Source: Chloroflexota bacterium (lineage in GTDB: Bacteria; Chloroflexota; Dehalococcoidia; Lucifugimonadales; Lucifugimonadaceae). Taken from it: DNA of 64,000 bases. Shown one piece after another: positions 27,101 to 35,095 of this stretch. The stretch lies in the NCBI GenBank assembly GCA_009838175.1, contig VXSB01000051.1, positions 1 to 64,000 of the forward strand, read 5' to 3'. The first letter of the stretch is position 1. Each line of letters opens with the position of its first letter. Under the pieces are notes generated by a model. That model was given only the letters and a program-made list of their open reading frames with translations, did not search any database and had not been told where the DNA came from. The translations under genes were made by a program, and so were the position numbers.

Positions 27101-28224
27101 TCGTAATCTCTGACTGACGCCAAAACGTTTCCGTCGATATCAAGAATTTGCGTCTCAATAGCTGCGTCGTTTCCGCTTACCGAGACGATGTATGACTTGC
27201 CGGCTTCGGCATTGAACATGAACCAATCAACATCCTCGCGGTCATGAAAGTTGAATGAGTTTTCATCGCCTATGGACACCGATGTGGCTCCAGACGCGGT
27301 GTCCGTATGGTCGTCGGGGATTTCCTGATGTTGATCTGGCGGTTGGTTTGACTGGGACGGAGATTCGGGAATTAGGTCGAGTCGATAGTCGGTTAGCGAG
27401 ATATCAAACGTGTAGGTGCCGTTCCAGCTGCTTGACACGGCGATGAAGTAATGGGAGGTTTCGGGTGCTCGCCATAGGATATGGTCGATGTTCCAATCGG
27501 TGCGTACGATAGTGCGTCCGTCTGGATCCACGAGCCTCGCATCGACGCGATGGATTGTCCCGGCCCTGAGCTGTATCCGGTAGCCTTGTCCCTTTACTGC
27601 TGGAACTCGGAAGAAGTCGATATCTTTTTTCCAGTTGATGACGGCGTCGGGATTGTCTTCGATGGAGATGGGCGTTGCGGTTGAGATGTCGTCGCCATGG
27701 TCGTCAATACGATCTGATACTTCAAATGAGAGTTTGTAGCGTCCGAGATCACGAGAAATTCTGTTGAAGACTGAAACGTAGTATTCACCTCCATCTTGCG
27801 CCAACCACAGTAGTCTTTCGGGATACCCGTCGAGGAATGGATGATCGTCCCAGTTCCAGATACCAGCGTATGTCTCGTCGATGACGTTTCCGTTCGAATC
27901 GTGCAGGAAAAGCATGGTGCCGCTCAAGGACTTGCTGGCGAGGCTGAGGTGCACAATCTTGTCGGGTTCGACGGTGAACTTGAAGACGTCGATATCGCCG
28001 CCGCGATCAATGACGCCTCTGACAACTTGACCCGGGGTAATTGTGGTGGCGTGATCAAGGTCGTCGCCGAAAGGATCGTTGGCATTTACGATCCGATATG
28101 GAGTTCCGGGCAGGGGAACCTGGGTGTCCGGCATTGTGCCCGGTGCGAGCAATGCGAACCCGGCAATGAAACAGACGATGCCGAGTATCGGCGTGAGGAA
28201 AGATTTGTGCGGCACGCTCAGCAT
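24121..28224 (-). CDS. Giant secreted protein of about eleven PPC-like repeats
   Basis: From the proposed ATG the product has 1367 residues. A signal peptide covers about residues 1-32 (hydrophobic core LTPILGIVCFIAGFALLAP). The rest consists of about eleven units of 105-125 residues, each opening with a DDHGDD-like motif, then AT-I-GxxxxGxI, then a DxDxFxF core and a GxYxI/V-L strand, as in bacterial pre-peptidase C-terminal domains. One unit (the fourth) is degenerate. No catalytic domain, transmembrane anchor or sorting signal is visible. It is probably an extracellular binding or scaffold protein. A longer frame starts 111 bp upstream ahead of the signal peptide. Confidence 0.8.
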   Translation of the reverse strand: MLSVPHKSFLTPILGIVCFIAGFALLAPGTMPDTQVPLPGTPYRIVNANDPFGDDLDHATTITPGQVVRGVIDRGGDIDVFKFTVEPDKIVHLSLASKSLSGTMLFLHDSNGNVIDETYAGIWNWDDHPFLDGYPERLLWLAQDGGEYYVSVFNRISRDLGRYKLSFEVSDRIDDHGDDISTATPISIEDNPDAVINWKKDIDFFRVPAVKGQGYRIQLRAGTIHRVDARLVDPDGRTIVRTDWNIDHILWRAPETSHYFIAVSSSWNGTYTFDISLTDYRLDLIPESPSQSNQPPDQHQEIPDDHTDTASGATSVSIGDENSFNFHDREDVDWFMFNAEAGKSYIVSVSGNDAAIETQILDIDGNVLASVRDYDVYRSRVLFAPPRLGEYYIRLAPFHRTGEYTLRVEPNDTGATDVATEISLGQIVKGDRLLKFKANARTAYEIFFLDPIYNLSLALYTPESIDFLESRYNGTPPYFLEPAPFRWQAQTTGDHYLQAFQTGEARYLIRALESDYTDDHADNLEGATQITFGEPIDGSIGTHGDADLFKFDARKDQNFAIHVLSNSEQEYASLVEVIDPKGNPEIIGRFSYATRTLWRPKVAGPHYVKVQADWDREVERILGDYTLKVELADFLDEHGDENTSATSISIGQTVQGSISCYGDRDVFRLQTEPGSAFRVKLSLPPELTVNTEIRDSFGHDPNTRRYFNPLHISPFIVPRTHWGPEWGHPECLTLEPTSQPRHERETTFQTWHGGEFYITLFGNRALGGDYSMTVETIEFEDFGNDRATAYDVSFGESINGSINIAGDYDVFRLATQHPQSFEIRWALESLANGCLYVMERESGDFRVEEEWCIYESSDPNAARDFDTVWTAPASGEYYLIASTFDGYDYGSYSTATGSYLFSIQPTEISDDHGNDYNQPTAVQSSVPVHGRIDNSDDVDVFAIEAEDGDVIRLTLNHDALDRVEVDLYDTIQGEYLWGTVEDVDWDLSQLDNDQTVQRIWRTVRAGTHYLVVKAASIGKYSVELTRTEYQDDFGNNPVDAHVITTSVEIEGEFEVVGDVDFFAFHAEVGEVYSMKVTSPTIERPQLNLLDAERTRLNPYFGNEFQWQAKSTGTFYIAAFVRRYDQDFGAYKLTFNRLQDDDHGYDLQTATHLKLDSITHGEMSWPDDTDFFKFEATEGEQYLIDLDRGGESGVALVLLDPEGEEIANEVHVDDIIWTAPVSGTHYVVVKPSWHRLARYSIIVTLSDYKDDHPDTYDDATLISPGDALDGMIAWRDQDWFRFDAEQGTTYYIDIERDTLFHSRAKIIYIDSPQTHIQELAWDSITLDDKTTRILFNPPGDGTYRIKLDANRDRGWGSYTIKLTAISGQ

Positions 28225-28332
28225 ATGAAGGAATCGCTCAATTGGAAGTGGGATGTTGAGGATTGTAATGGGGGTGATGATGTCTTCACATATCGCGAAT
28301 ATGAACGTCTTTCCTCCTCTCGTCTGACCGGG

Positions 28333-28386
28333 CATCCCCTGCGTTCGTGGCGCTCCGCGTCCCCTTGCGCTTTGCGAAGGGGAGGG
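28333..28386. repeat. Palindromic repeat family C, copy 1
   Basis: Begins CATCCCCTGCGTTCG and ends with the hairpin CCCCTTGCGCTTTGCGAAGGGG. Similar copies in the same orientation are at 28859 and 29059, and others at 30841, 59781 and 63708. It lies immediately left of the DUF559 gene. Confidence 0.8.
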
Positions 28387-28387
28387 T

Positions 28388-28792
28388 TTATTGGTTGTGT
28401 GTTTTGGGGCGTCTTTGGGGTGGTTCGTTTGCTTGTTGTAGGTCTTGTTCGATCAGGGTTTGGTCGATAGTTTCGAGGACGGCTTGGGTGTTGAGGATGA
28501 CTTCGTTGTTCCAGAAGCGTAGAACGCGGTAGCCAGCACGGTTCAGGCGTCGGGTTCGGGCGGCGTCTGCTTGTCTCCTCTGGTCGTGTTGGCCGCCGTC
28601 AACTTCGATGACTAACTTGGTTTTTCTGCAAACGAAGTCGACGATCATGTCGTCGATGACTCTTTGACCGAGAAAGGGGTATCCGTCTAGGCGTCTCTTT
28701 CGGAGTGCGTACCACAGGATGCGTTCGGCGTCGGTAGGGGCGTTCCGCATTTGGCGTGCGCGTTGTTTGAGGAGGTGATGGTTTTGGCTCAT
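28388..28792 (-). CDS. DUF559 endonuclease-fold protein
   Basis: The 134-residue protein (from MSQNHHLLKQRARQM) matches DUF559, a family of the Vsr/restriction-endonuclease fold. Visible are TDAERILWYALRKRR, the core DFVCRKTKLVIEVDGGQH with the probable metal-binding Asp and Glu, and RVLRFWNNEV. Such proteins are suspected nucleases, but the biological role is unknown. It stands alone and is flanked by two same-orientation copies of a family C repeat (28333 and 28859). An alternative start lies 69 bp upstream. Confidence 0.85.
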   Translation of the reverse strand: MSQNHHLLKQRARQMRNAPTDAERILWYALRKRRLDGYPFLGQRVIDDMIVDFVCRKTKLVIEVDGGQHDQRRQADAARTRRLNRAGYRVLRFWNNEVILNTQAVLETIDQTLIEQDLQQANEPPQRRPKTHNQ

Positions 28793-28858
28793 ATGTGGGA
28801 TGATAGGGGGATGGTGGGGATTTGATTGAGGGTGGATGGCGAAGGTTGCCTCGGCGGA

Positions 28859-29116
28859 CATCCCCTGCGTTCGCTGCGCTCGCTCGCGTCCCCTTGCGCT
28901 TCGCGAAGGGGAGGTTTCTGCTCTTACCCTCTGGATGGATGTTTCGGTCCGCTGAAGCGCCCGCCCCCGTATCGGGGTACGGGGCAGGCCGCGCGGGTAT
29001 GACGTGGTGGTTTGCGAATGGGGTTGGTGGTGGCTTGGGGTTTCCCGCCTCGGCGGGTATCCCCTGCGAGCTTGCTACGCTCGCTCGCGTCCCCTTGCGC
29101 TTTGCGAAGGGGAGGT
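28859..29116. repeat. Repeat cluster: family C copies 2 and 3 with a family H copy
   Basis: Family C copies occupy 28859-28915 and 29059-29116 in the same orientation, and a family H palindrome (GTATCGGGGTACGGGGC core) occupies 28959-28990. A further C-like fragment follows to about 29180. No gene is supported between the DUF559 gene and the tRNA; open frames here only read through the repeats. Confidence 0.75.
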
Positions 29117-29214
29117 TTCCGCCTTGGGGCGGGTCCTGCCCGTGCATACCCCGCTTGCGCCCCCTTCGTGCCACGAAAGAGGCGCGATGATACGGATTGG
29201 GGGTGAGGGAAGAG

Positions 29215-29291
29215 TGGCGACCCCGAGCAGATTCGAACTGCCGATCTCCTCCTTGACAGGGAGGCGTGTTAGGCCACTACACCACGGGGCC
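29215..29291 (-). tRNA. tRNA-Asp (GTC)
   Basis: A full cloverleaf is readable on the reverse strand. The acceptor stem pairs GGCCCCG with CGGGGUC, the D arm is GUGU/ACAC, the anticodon stem is CCUCC/GGAGG with loop CUGUCAA (anticodon GUC), and the T arm is GGCAG-UUCGAAU-CUGCU. The discriminator is G, and the CCA end is encoded (29215-29217). It is a single tRNA between two repeat clusters. Such genes are common integration sites, but no integrase or attachment repeat is visible nearby. Confidence 0.97.
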
Positions 29292-29619
29292 ACTTTTCGG
29301 ACTTGGGCGCTGGGCGAGATTTGCCCGGCGACCGTCTCTTACAGGTTAACTCAATGGTGGGGTTTGAATCAATATCGGGGGCTGGGTGGGTCACAGACCC
29401 GCCCCTACATTGCGGTGGGTTCGCTGAAGCGGCGGCTTTCGCCGGAATGACGGGGCTTTCGCGGGAGTGACGTACAAGCCCCTTTGTCCTTCGGACATTT
29501 CCCCCGCGAGCGGGGGAAACCGGCCCCTTGGCCGCCACCCCGTCACCCTCACCCTAGCCCTCTCCCATCGAGGGAGAGGGGATTCGACGGTAGCTTTCAA
29601 GGGGTTCGCTTCGAGATGT
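29292..29619. repeat. 328-bp repeat cluster (families A, D, B)
   Basis: No gene is seen. It contains a family A copy (29433-29452), family D (29479-29521: CCTTTGTCCTTCGGACATTT then a CCCCCGCGAGCGGGGG palindrome) and family B (29538-29581). The family D copy is an exact inverted 43-bp duplicate of 61245-61287. Confidence 0.8.
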
Positions 29620-30768
29620 TCAGTACTGTTTGAAGAGTTGGCCCCAGGGGGTTTTTAGGGCGTCGGCAACGCGTTTGCGGCCTATGAAGCGGAGCCAGAA
29701 TTCGTTGTGGTAGAGGTTGGAGGCTACGAAGGCCCAGGGGGTGATGGGGGAGCGGAGGAGCATGCCTTCTAGGGGTTTTAGGGGGCCCCAGTAGATCATT
29801 TTTTGGCCGCGGGAGGCGAAGGTGTTTTCGTTTGGGGAGAAGTCCCATTCGACGTTTGCGATGTCGTCGCCTTTGAGGTCGATTTGGGTTGGGTTGCCGA
29901 TGCCTAGGCCCATTTCGTGGGCGATGCGGATTTTGGGGATGGTCATGGGGTCGAAGCCCATGAGTCTGGCGGCTACGGCGTCGATGGCGACTTGGTCGGC
30001 GGATGCGAGGATGATGTTCTTGGTGTGGATGCGCATGGCGCGGGGTCCGGGTCCGTCGCCGGCGAATGTGCCGTCCATGACGGCGAAGAGTCCGCTGTGG
30101 ATTTCACGCTGGATCTGAAGAAGATCGACTAAGGTTTCGTGGATCTGGGCGTGGGTCCAGTGTCGGTAGCGGTGGAGGAGTCCGCCGAAGGCGTTCTTCA
30201 TGGCACCGGTCATCTGGGTGAAGACGTGGGTCTTAACTGTGGGGAGTTGGATGATGTTGGTGCCGAGGAGCATCTCGGGGATGTAGATGCCGTCTTTGTA
30301 GATGTCGTTGAGGACAAGCATCTCGGCTTGGGGCTTGTAGCGCACCCACTCCATTTCGGGGGTGTCTAGGATGACGTGGGGGATGTTGAGTCGGTCTTCG
30401 ACTGCGGCGTGCTTGTTCTTGATGCGGCCTTCGATCGGGTCGACTACGACGGTGCCGTTATGCGCCGCGGTCAGATCGTCGAAGCCGTCGGCACGGAGTT
30501 TGTTGGCTACGCCTTCGATTTGCCAAGGGGCTGTGGAACATGCGGGGTAGTAGTGCTGCCAGGAGATGTTGACTTTTAGGAGGGTCTCGATGTCTGGTGT
30601 CAGGGAGTCTTGGTATCCGGCTAGGTCCATGAGGTCGGCGTAGTCGGAGAGGACGGTTTCGGGTTCGGTGTAGAGGACGGCGACGGTGCCGAGTTTCGGT
30701 TCGGCGCGCGGGATGTCTGGCGCGGTAACCAGACGCTCCTCGGATGTGGTGCTGATGGGGGCTCTCAT
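29620..30768 (-). CDS. DUF362 domain-containing protein
   Basis: The 382-residue protein matches DUF362, a family often linked to iron-sulfur proteins. Conserved parts include PTVKTHVFTQMTGAMKNAFG in the middle, DGTFAGDGPGP and DQVAIDAVAARLMGFDP. The C-terminal 4Fe-4S ferredoxin domain found in many members is absent here; the C-terminus instead carries an aromatic, basic tail. No signal peptide is evident. It lies alone between repeat clusters. The biochemical role is unknown. Confidence 0.85.
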   Translation of the reverse strand: MRAPISTTSEERLVTAPDIPRAEPKLGTVAVLYTEPETVLSDYADLMDLAGYQDSLTPDIETLLKVNISWQHYYPACSTAPWQIEGVANKLRADGFDDLTAAHNGTVVVDPIEGRIKNKHAAVEDRLNIPHVILDTPEMEWVRYKPQAEMLVLNDIYKDGIYIPEMLLGTNIIQLPTVKTHVFTQMTGAMKNAFGGLLHRYRHWTHAQIHETLVDLLQIQREIHSGLFAVMDGTFAGDGPGPRAMRIHTKNIILASADQVAIDAVAARLMGFDPMTIPKIRIAHEMGLGIGNPTQIDLKGDDIANVEWDFSPNENTFASRGQKMIYWGPLKPLEGMLLRSPITPWAFVASNLYHNEFWLRFIGRKRVADALKTPWGQLFKQY

Positions 30769-30840
30769 GGTTGTTATTGATGCTTGTTGTCTGAACCCGG
30801 ATTTGAAGGATTGAAAGGATTTAAGGATGGGTGTTTGCGG

Positions 30841-30953
30841 GCATCCCCTGCGAACTTCGCTTCGCTGGTTCGCGTCCCCTTACGCTGAAGCGAAGGGGAC
30901 GTGCTTCCCCTCCCTTCCCCTCTGGATTCCGGCTTTCGCCGGAATGACGGGGG
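30841..30953. repeat. Family C copy 4 followed by family A copy
   Basis: Family C covers 30841-30900 (hairpin CCCCTTACGCTGAAGCGAAGGGG) and family A covers about 30920-30953 in inverted orientation, ending at the stop codon of the flavoprotein gene. This C-then-A order also occurs after rpe. Confidence 0.8.
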
Positions 30954-30956
30954 TAG

Positions 30957-31991
30957 CTACGCTGCCTCATAATGGTGTTCGCCGGCTAGGACGTAGCCGT
31001 ATGCGGAGAGGGCGGCGATGGCGCCTTGGGAGGCTGCGGTTACGGTTTGTTTGAGGGATGTGCCGTCGGTGAGATCGCCGGCGGCGTAGATGCCGGGCAT
31101 GCTGGTGCGTTGTCCGCGGTCGACGTGGACTTCGCCGGTCTCGTCGTTGAGGTCTAAGCCGAGCATGTCGGGTATTTCGAGGCGCGGGTCGGCGCCGGCT
31201 TCGATGAAGATGCCGTCGAGGTCGATAACGTCCTTGCCGTGGTCGTCCTCGCGGGACTTGTTCATCGGCTCGGTCTGGTCGGGATGGATGTTGACAGTTT
31301 CGTGGTCGTCCATCGGGCGCGAGATTCGAATGGAGGTCAATCCGGCGAGGTCGGTGCCGATGAGTTCGGTGACTGTTGTGTTCAGGAGAACGCGGACGTT
31401 GGGTATCTGTGAGAGGACTTTTAGCTGTATGGGTTCGGGTCTCCAGAGTTCGTCGCCGCGGTAGATGAGGTAGACGTGTTTGGCGTAGCGGGCGAGAAGG
31501 ATTGCGCCTTCGGTTGCGGCGTTGCCGCCGCCGACTACTGCTGCAGCCTCTTTGTTGCGGTACAGGGGTGCGTCGCAGGTGGAGCAGTAGGAGACGCCTT
31601 TGCCGGTCCATTCCTCTTCGTTGGGTAGGTCTAAGGTTCGGCGTTCGCGTCCTACGCAGAGGATGACGGAGCCGGCGTCGACGATATCGCCGCCGCCGAG
31701 GGTGCAGATGAAGCGGCCGTCGTCGCTGGGTTCGACGGCTTCGAGGTTTCGAGAGATTGTGGGGACTTCGAGCTTGTCGACCTGCTCTTTGAATTTGAGC
31801 ATGAGGTCGAAGCCGTCGATGTCGGGAGTTCCGGGGTAGTTTTCGATCAAACCGCCGATAGCGGTTTCGCCGCCGAATGATTCGGAGGCGATGATGGTGT
31901 TAAGTTGGTATCTTGCGGAGTAGAGCGCGGCGGCGAAAGCGGCGGCGCCTTGTCCTGCAACTAGAACATCGGCTTTGTGAGTTTCGAGCAT
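30957..31991 (-). CDS. Thioredoxin reductase-like FAD oxidoreductase
   Basis: The 344-residue flavoprotein has the TrxB layout: an FAD motif GQGAAAF at 14-20, GGLIENYPG, the redox-active disulfide in YCSTC near residue 148, a second Rossmann motif GGGNAATEGA, and the C-terminal GIYAAGD motif. The usual NADPH-phosphate motif HRRxxxR is replaced by YRGDELW, so the electron donor may be NADH or a different reductant. An acidic insertion near residues 235-255 is extra. It would reduce thioredoxin or a similar protein. It ends within the family A repeat. Confidence 0.9.
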   Translation of the reverse strand: MLETHKADVLVAGQGAAAFAAALYSARYQLNTIIASESFGGETAIGGLIENYPGTPDIDGFDLMLKFKEQVDKLEVPTISRNLEAVEPSDDGRFICTLGGGDIVDAGSVILCVGRERRTLDLPNEEEWTGKGVSYCSTCDAPLYRNKEAAAVVGGGNAATEGAILLARYAKHVYLIYRGDELWRPEPIQLKVLSQIPNVRVLLNTTVTELIGTDLAGLTSIRISRPMDDHETVNIHPDQTEPMNKSREDDHGKDVIDLDGIFIEAGADPRLEIPDMLGLDLNDETGEVHVDRGQRTSMPGIYAAGDLTDGTSLKQTVTAASQGAIAALSAYGYVLAGEHHYEAA

Positions 31992-32138
31992 TTCGAACCG
32001 CCCCCGAGTGAGAGTGCTGATCCAGCTCTGAGATCGGCTGGTCTTTTGTAAAGTCTATTCCATAGGACAGTGTGTCCTTAAATATCAATACGGCGCGAGG
32101 GCCGTCCACGTATCTGTGCGATGGTCGAGATGTGAGCA

Positions 32139-33371
32139 ATGTCTAACAAACGAGATCTGCAGATTATCGAAGGCGGCGGAGTCGCCACGGCTCAAGGGTT
32201 CCATGCTGGTGGAGTTTTTGCCGGTATCAAAACCCCGGGCGAGGACAAGTACGACCTGGGGTTGCTTTATTCGGATCGAGATTGCGCGGTGGCGGGGACT
32301 TTCTCTCAGAACAGCGTGCTTTCGCCGTCAGTTACGGTTACCAAAGATGTAGTTGCGCGAGGCAGAGCAAGGGCGGTGATTGCGAACAGTGGTTGCGCCA
32401 ACTGCGCGGTGGGTAAACAAGGTCTGATCGACGCGCAGGATGCGGCATCGATCGGGGCGGCAGAACTTGGTGTTGATGCGGATGATGTGTTGGTGGCGTC
32501 TACCGGTGTGATTGGTGTTGAGCTTCCGATGAACCTGATACGGGACCATACGCCGCGGATCGATGTGCGCGACGGGGATGACGCGGGTCTGGAGTTTGCG
32601 AAGGCGATCATGACCACTGATACGCACCCGAAGCATATTGCGGTGCGGTACGAGGCGAGCGACGGATCGACGGTTACGGTCGGCGGGTGCGCGAAGGGTG
32701 CGGGTATGATCCACCCGAACATGGCGACGATGCTCTGTTTCATCTCTACGGATGCTGATGTTGAGCAGTCGTTCCTGCAGTCGACGCTGTCTGATGCTGT
32801 GACGCTGAGTTTCAACCAGATCGATATCGACGGGGACCAGAGTACGAACGACACGGTTGCGCTTCTTGCGAATGGTGCGTCTGGAAGTCCGCGAGTCGCG
32901 GGTGGTGATGAGGATTCAGAGCGATTTGCGAATGCGGTGGCGTATGTGAATCGTTATCTGGCGATTGAGTTGGCGCGAGATGGTGAGGGTGCGAGGCACT
33001 TGATCACGGCGGTGGTTGAGGGTGCCGGGTCGGATGTTGATGCTCGGAAGGCGGCGAGATCTGTGGCTGCTTCCCTGCTCGTACGAACGGCTGTTTACGG
33101 CCGAGATCCTAACTGGGGTCGAATCATGATGGCCGTTGGCAAGACCGGTATATCGCTGGTGGAGTCGAAGATCGACATCTTCGTGAATGGCATTCAGATC
33201 GTTCACGAGGGGAAGGCGATCGCTTACAACGTGCAGAGTGTGATTGCGGCGCTTGACCAGCCGGAGGTTGAGTTGCGGGTCGACTTGAACTGCGGCGATG
33301 GTTTTGGCGAGGCTTGGGGATGCGATCTGACCGAGGAGTACGTAGTGTTCAACTCGGCGTACACGACGTGA
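32139..33371 (+). CDS. argJ: Bifunctional glutamate N-acetyltransferase / amino-acid acetyltransferase
   Basis: ArgJ transfers the acetyl group from N-acetylornithine to glutamate and, in the bifunctional form, also uses acetyl-CoA, in arginine synthesis. The 410-residue length fits. The self-cleavage site is present as KGAGMIHPNMATML, with the nucleophile Thr197. The C-terminal RDPNWGRI and NCGDG motifs are also typical. The start codon of argB overlaps its stop, so the two form an operon. Other arg genes are not in the window. Confidence 0.95.
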   Translation: MSNKRDLQIIEGGGVATAQGFHAGGVFAGIKTPGEDKYDLGLLYSDRDCAVAGTFSQNSVLSPSVTVTKDVVARGRARAVIANSGCANCAVGKQGLIDAQDAASIGAAELGVDADDVLVASTGVIGVELPMNLIRDHTPRIDVRDGDDAGLEFAKAIMTTDTHPKHIAVRYEASDGSTVTVGGCAKGAGMIHPNMATMLCFISTDADVEQSFLQSTLSDAVTLSFNQIDIDGDQSTNDTVALLANGASGSPRVAGGDEDSERFANAVAYVNRYLAIELARDGEGARHLITAVVEGAGSDVDARKAARSVAASLLVRTAVYGRDPNWGRIMMAVGKTGISLVESKIDIFVNGIQIVHEGKAIAYNVQSVIAALDQPEVELRVDLNCGDGFGEAWGCDLTEEYVVFNSAYTT

Positions 33372-34153
33372 TGGCAGATCAAGGTAGCATCGTAGTCAAG
33401 ATCGGTGGTTCGACGCTGGGAGAGGGGGACTCGACGATCGACGATGTTGTCGAGTTATGGAGTCGCGGCATGCGCCCTGTCGTCGTGCATGGCGGGGGCA
33501 AGACGATCTCGGAGTGGGTTTCTCGACAGGGAGTGAGGTCGCAGTTCGTACGCGGGTTGCGTGTGACAGACTCGGCGACTCTGGAGGTAGCGGTTGCGGT
33601 CCTGACCGGGCTGGTTAATTCGAATCTGGTTGCTGAAATTACGCGTGCCGGTGGACCTGCGGTCAGCGTGTCCGGCGTATCTGAGGGGATGTTTAGCGCG
33701 GTGATTCAGGATCCGGAGTTGGGCTATGTAGGCAGGATCGAGAAGACCAATCCGCTTCCGGTGCAGGTGATTGTCGATTCCGGACGGATTCCGGTGGTTG
33801 GACCGGCGGCTCTTAACTTGGAAGCAACATCGCTCGAGGATCAGATACTCAATATCAACGCTGATACTGCGGCTGGGCATCTTGCGCGTGCGTTAAAAGC
33901 CGAGTCGATGGTTTTTCAGACGGATGTTGAAGGGGTTTTGGATATGCGCGGTCGGGTGATACCTCAGATGACGAAGCGGCAGTGTGTTGACTTGATCAAC
34001 AGCGGAGTTGCGGGCGGAGGAATGATACCCAAGTTGGAGGCGTGTATCGAGTCGCTAGGTGGGACTAAGTCAGCGCACATTATTGATGGGCGCGTCAAGG
34101 GGGCATTGGTCAAGTGTGTCGAGGGTGAGCCGATTGGGACGCGGATTGTTTGA
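33371..34153 (+). CDS. argB: Acetylglutamate kinase
   Basis: ArgB phosphorylates N-acetylglutamate, the second step of arginine synthesis. The 260-residue protein has KIGGSTL at residues 9-15, the substrate loop VVHGGGKTI, the ATP-binding region NINADTAAGHLA and VFQTDVEGV, and GGMIPKLEAC near the C-terminus. I chose the ATG that overlaps the argJ stop (TGATG), which gives the normal family length; a longer frame reaches further into argJ. Feedback inhibition by arginine cannot be judged, because the N-terminal helix of inhibited forms is absent. Confidence 0.95.
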   Translation: MADQGSIVVKIGGSTLGEGDSTIDDVVELWSRGMRPVVVHGGGKTISEWVSRQGVRSQFVRGLRVTDSATLEVAVAVLTGLVNSNLVAEITRAGGPAVSVSGVSEGMFSAVIQDPELGYVGRIEKTNPLPVQVIVDSGRIPVVGPAALNLEATSLEDQILNINADTAAGHLARALKAESMVFQTDVEGVLDMRGRVIPQMTKRQCVDLINSGVAGGGMIPKLEACIESLGGTKSAHIIDGRVKGALVKCVEGEPIGTRIV

Positions 34154-34185
34154 AGTCTGCGCGCCCTGTTGAGCGACGCAACCGC

Positions 34186-34956
34186 TTACTTCCACTCAGC
34201 GCCGTCTTGTGGCGCGTAGCCAACGAGGTTGGTCGTGTGCTCCAAGTCTCTGAACCTCGTTTTGTTATCGGAGACGCCGTAGACGATGTCGTAACGGACG
34301 TCGGCGGGGGCTTCTACGCAGCGCCAGACGATTTGGGCGGCGTCGCGGTGGCTCAGGTAGACGGCGGCGCTGCGAGGATCGTCGGGTTTGTTTTCGGCGG
34401 TGACTCGGCCGAGTTTGATGCAGATGACCGACATTCCGTGGGTTTCTGAGTAGTAGCGTCCCATGACTTCGCCGGCTACTTTGGCGACGCCATACATCCT
34501 GTCGGGCCGAGCCGGCGAATCAACGTATACGCGTCCCGGAGGGTCGGGGATGTCGTCGTAGCGGGCTTCAACCATGGAGAGAACCGGTTCTTCGCGCTCA
34601 TAGCCCATCTGTGTAGCCCCGGAACTGCCGAAGACGAAGCGTTTGACACCGGCATCTTTGGCTGCTTCGTAGACGTTGTAGGTGCCTTCGATGTTGACTG
34701 AAAGCTGTGACGCATCGGAGGGGCCAAGGTAGGCGGCCATGTGGACTACACAGTCGATGTCTTCGAATGCAGGGCGAATGGCGTCGAGATCGGTGATGCT
34801 GGCTTGTGTCGTTGGGAAGCCTGGGACGTCTTGGCGGTTCAGAGCGGAGACTTGGTAGCCGCGTTGCGCCAGTTCGCGCCCGGCGAGTCCGCCGATGAGG
34901 CCGCTCATGCCGGTGACGAGGATTTTGGAGATTGGTATCGTATTTTCGTTGCTCAT
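34186..34956 (-). CDS. NAD-dependent epimerase/dehydratase (extended SDR)
   Basis: The 256-residue protein has a Rossmann motif GMSGLIGG at about 16-23 and the SDR Tyr-Lys pair in YGVAK near 155-159, with a preceding Ser in FGSSGA. It resembles uronate dehydrogenase-like and epimerase-like SDRs, such as those oxidising hexuronates, but the assignment is tentative. It is convergent with argB, 32 bp apart, and divergent from pheS across 139 bp. It is not the same subgroup as the SDR at 5.4 kb. Confidence 0.85.
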   Translation of the reverse strand: MSNENTIPISKILVTGMSGLIGGLAGRELAQRGYQVSALNRQDVPGFPTTQASITDLDAIRPAFEDIDCVVHMAAYLGPSDASQLSVNIEGTYNVYEAAKDAGVKRFVFGSSGATQMGYEREEPVLSMVEARYDDIPDPPGRVYVDSPARPDRMYGVAKVAGEVMGRYYSETHGMSVICIKLGRVTAENKPDDPRSAAVYLSHRDAAQIVWRCVEAPADVRYDIVYGVSDNKTRFRDLEHTTNLVGYAPQDGAEWK

Positions 34957-35095
34957 GTGCCCATGATAAGGTGTTGCGTCGAGATTTATCGCATCGTCGA
35001 ATCGCTCAGATTTATACTTTGAACCTAAGTCAAAGACTGTTTCTCATCTCCTAGATGACATTGGACGCCAAGACGACGCAACTGGAGGTGCGTTG

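Noticed and set aside
28225-28335. 37-residue extension ahead of the signal peptide of the PPC-repeat protein
   Set aside because: A signal peptide should be near the N-terminus, so the later ATG is preferred, although its ribosome-binding site is weak.
29215-29291. Genomic island inserted at tRNA-Asp
   Set aside because: No integrase, direct repeat of the tRNA 3' end or change in gene content on either side is visible.
34957-35095. T-box or attenuator leader ahead of pheS
   Set aside because: No T-box sequence, specifier loop or Phe-rich leader peptide is visible.
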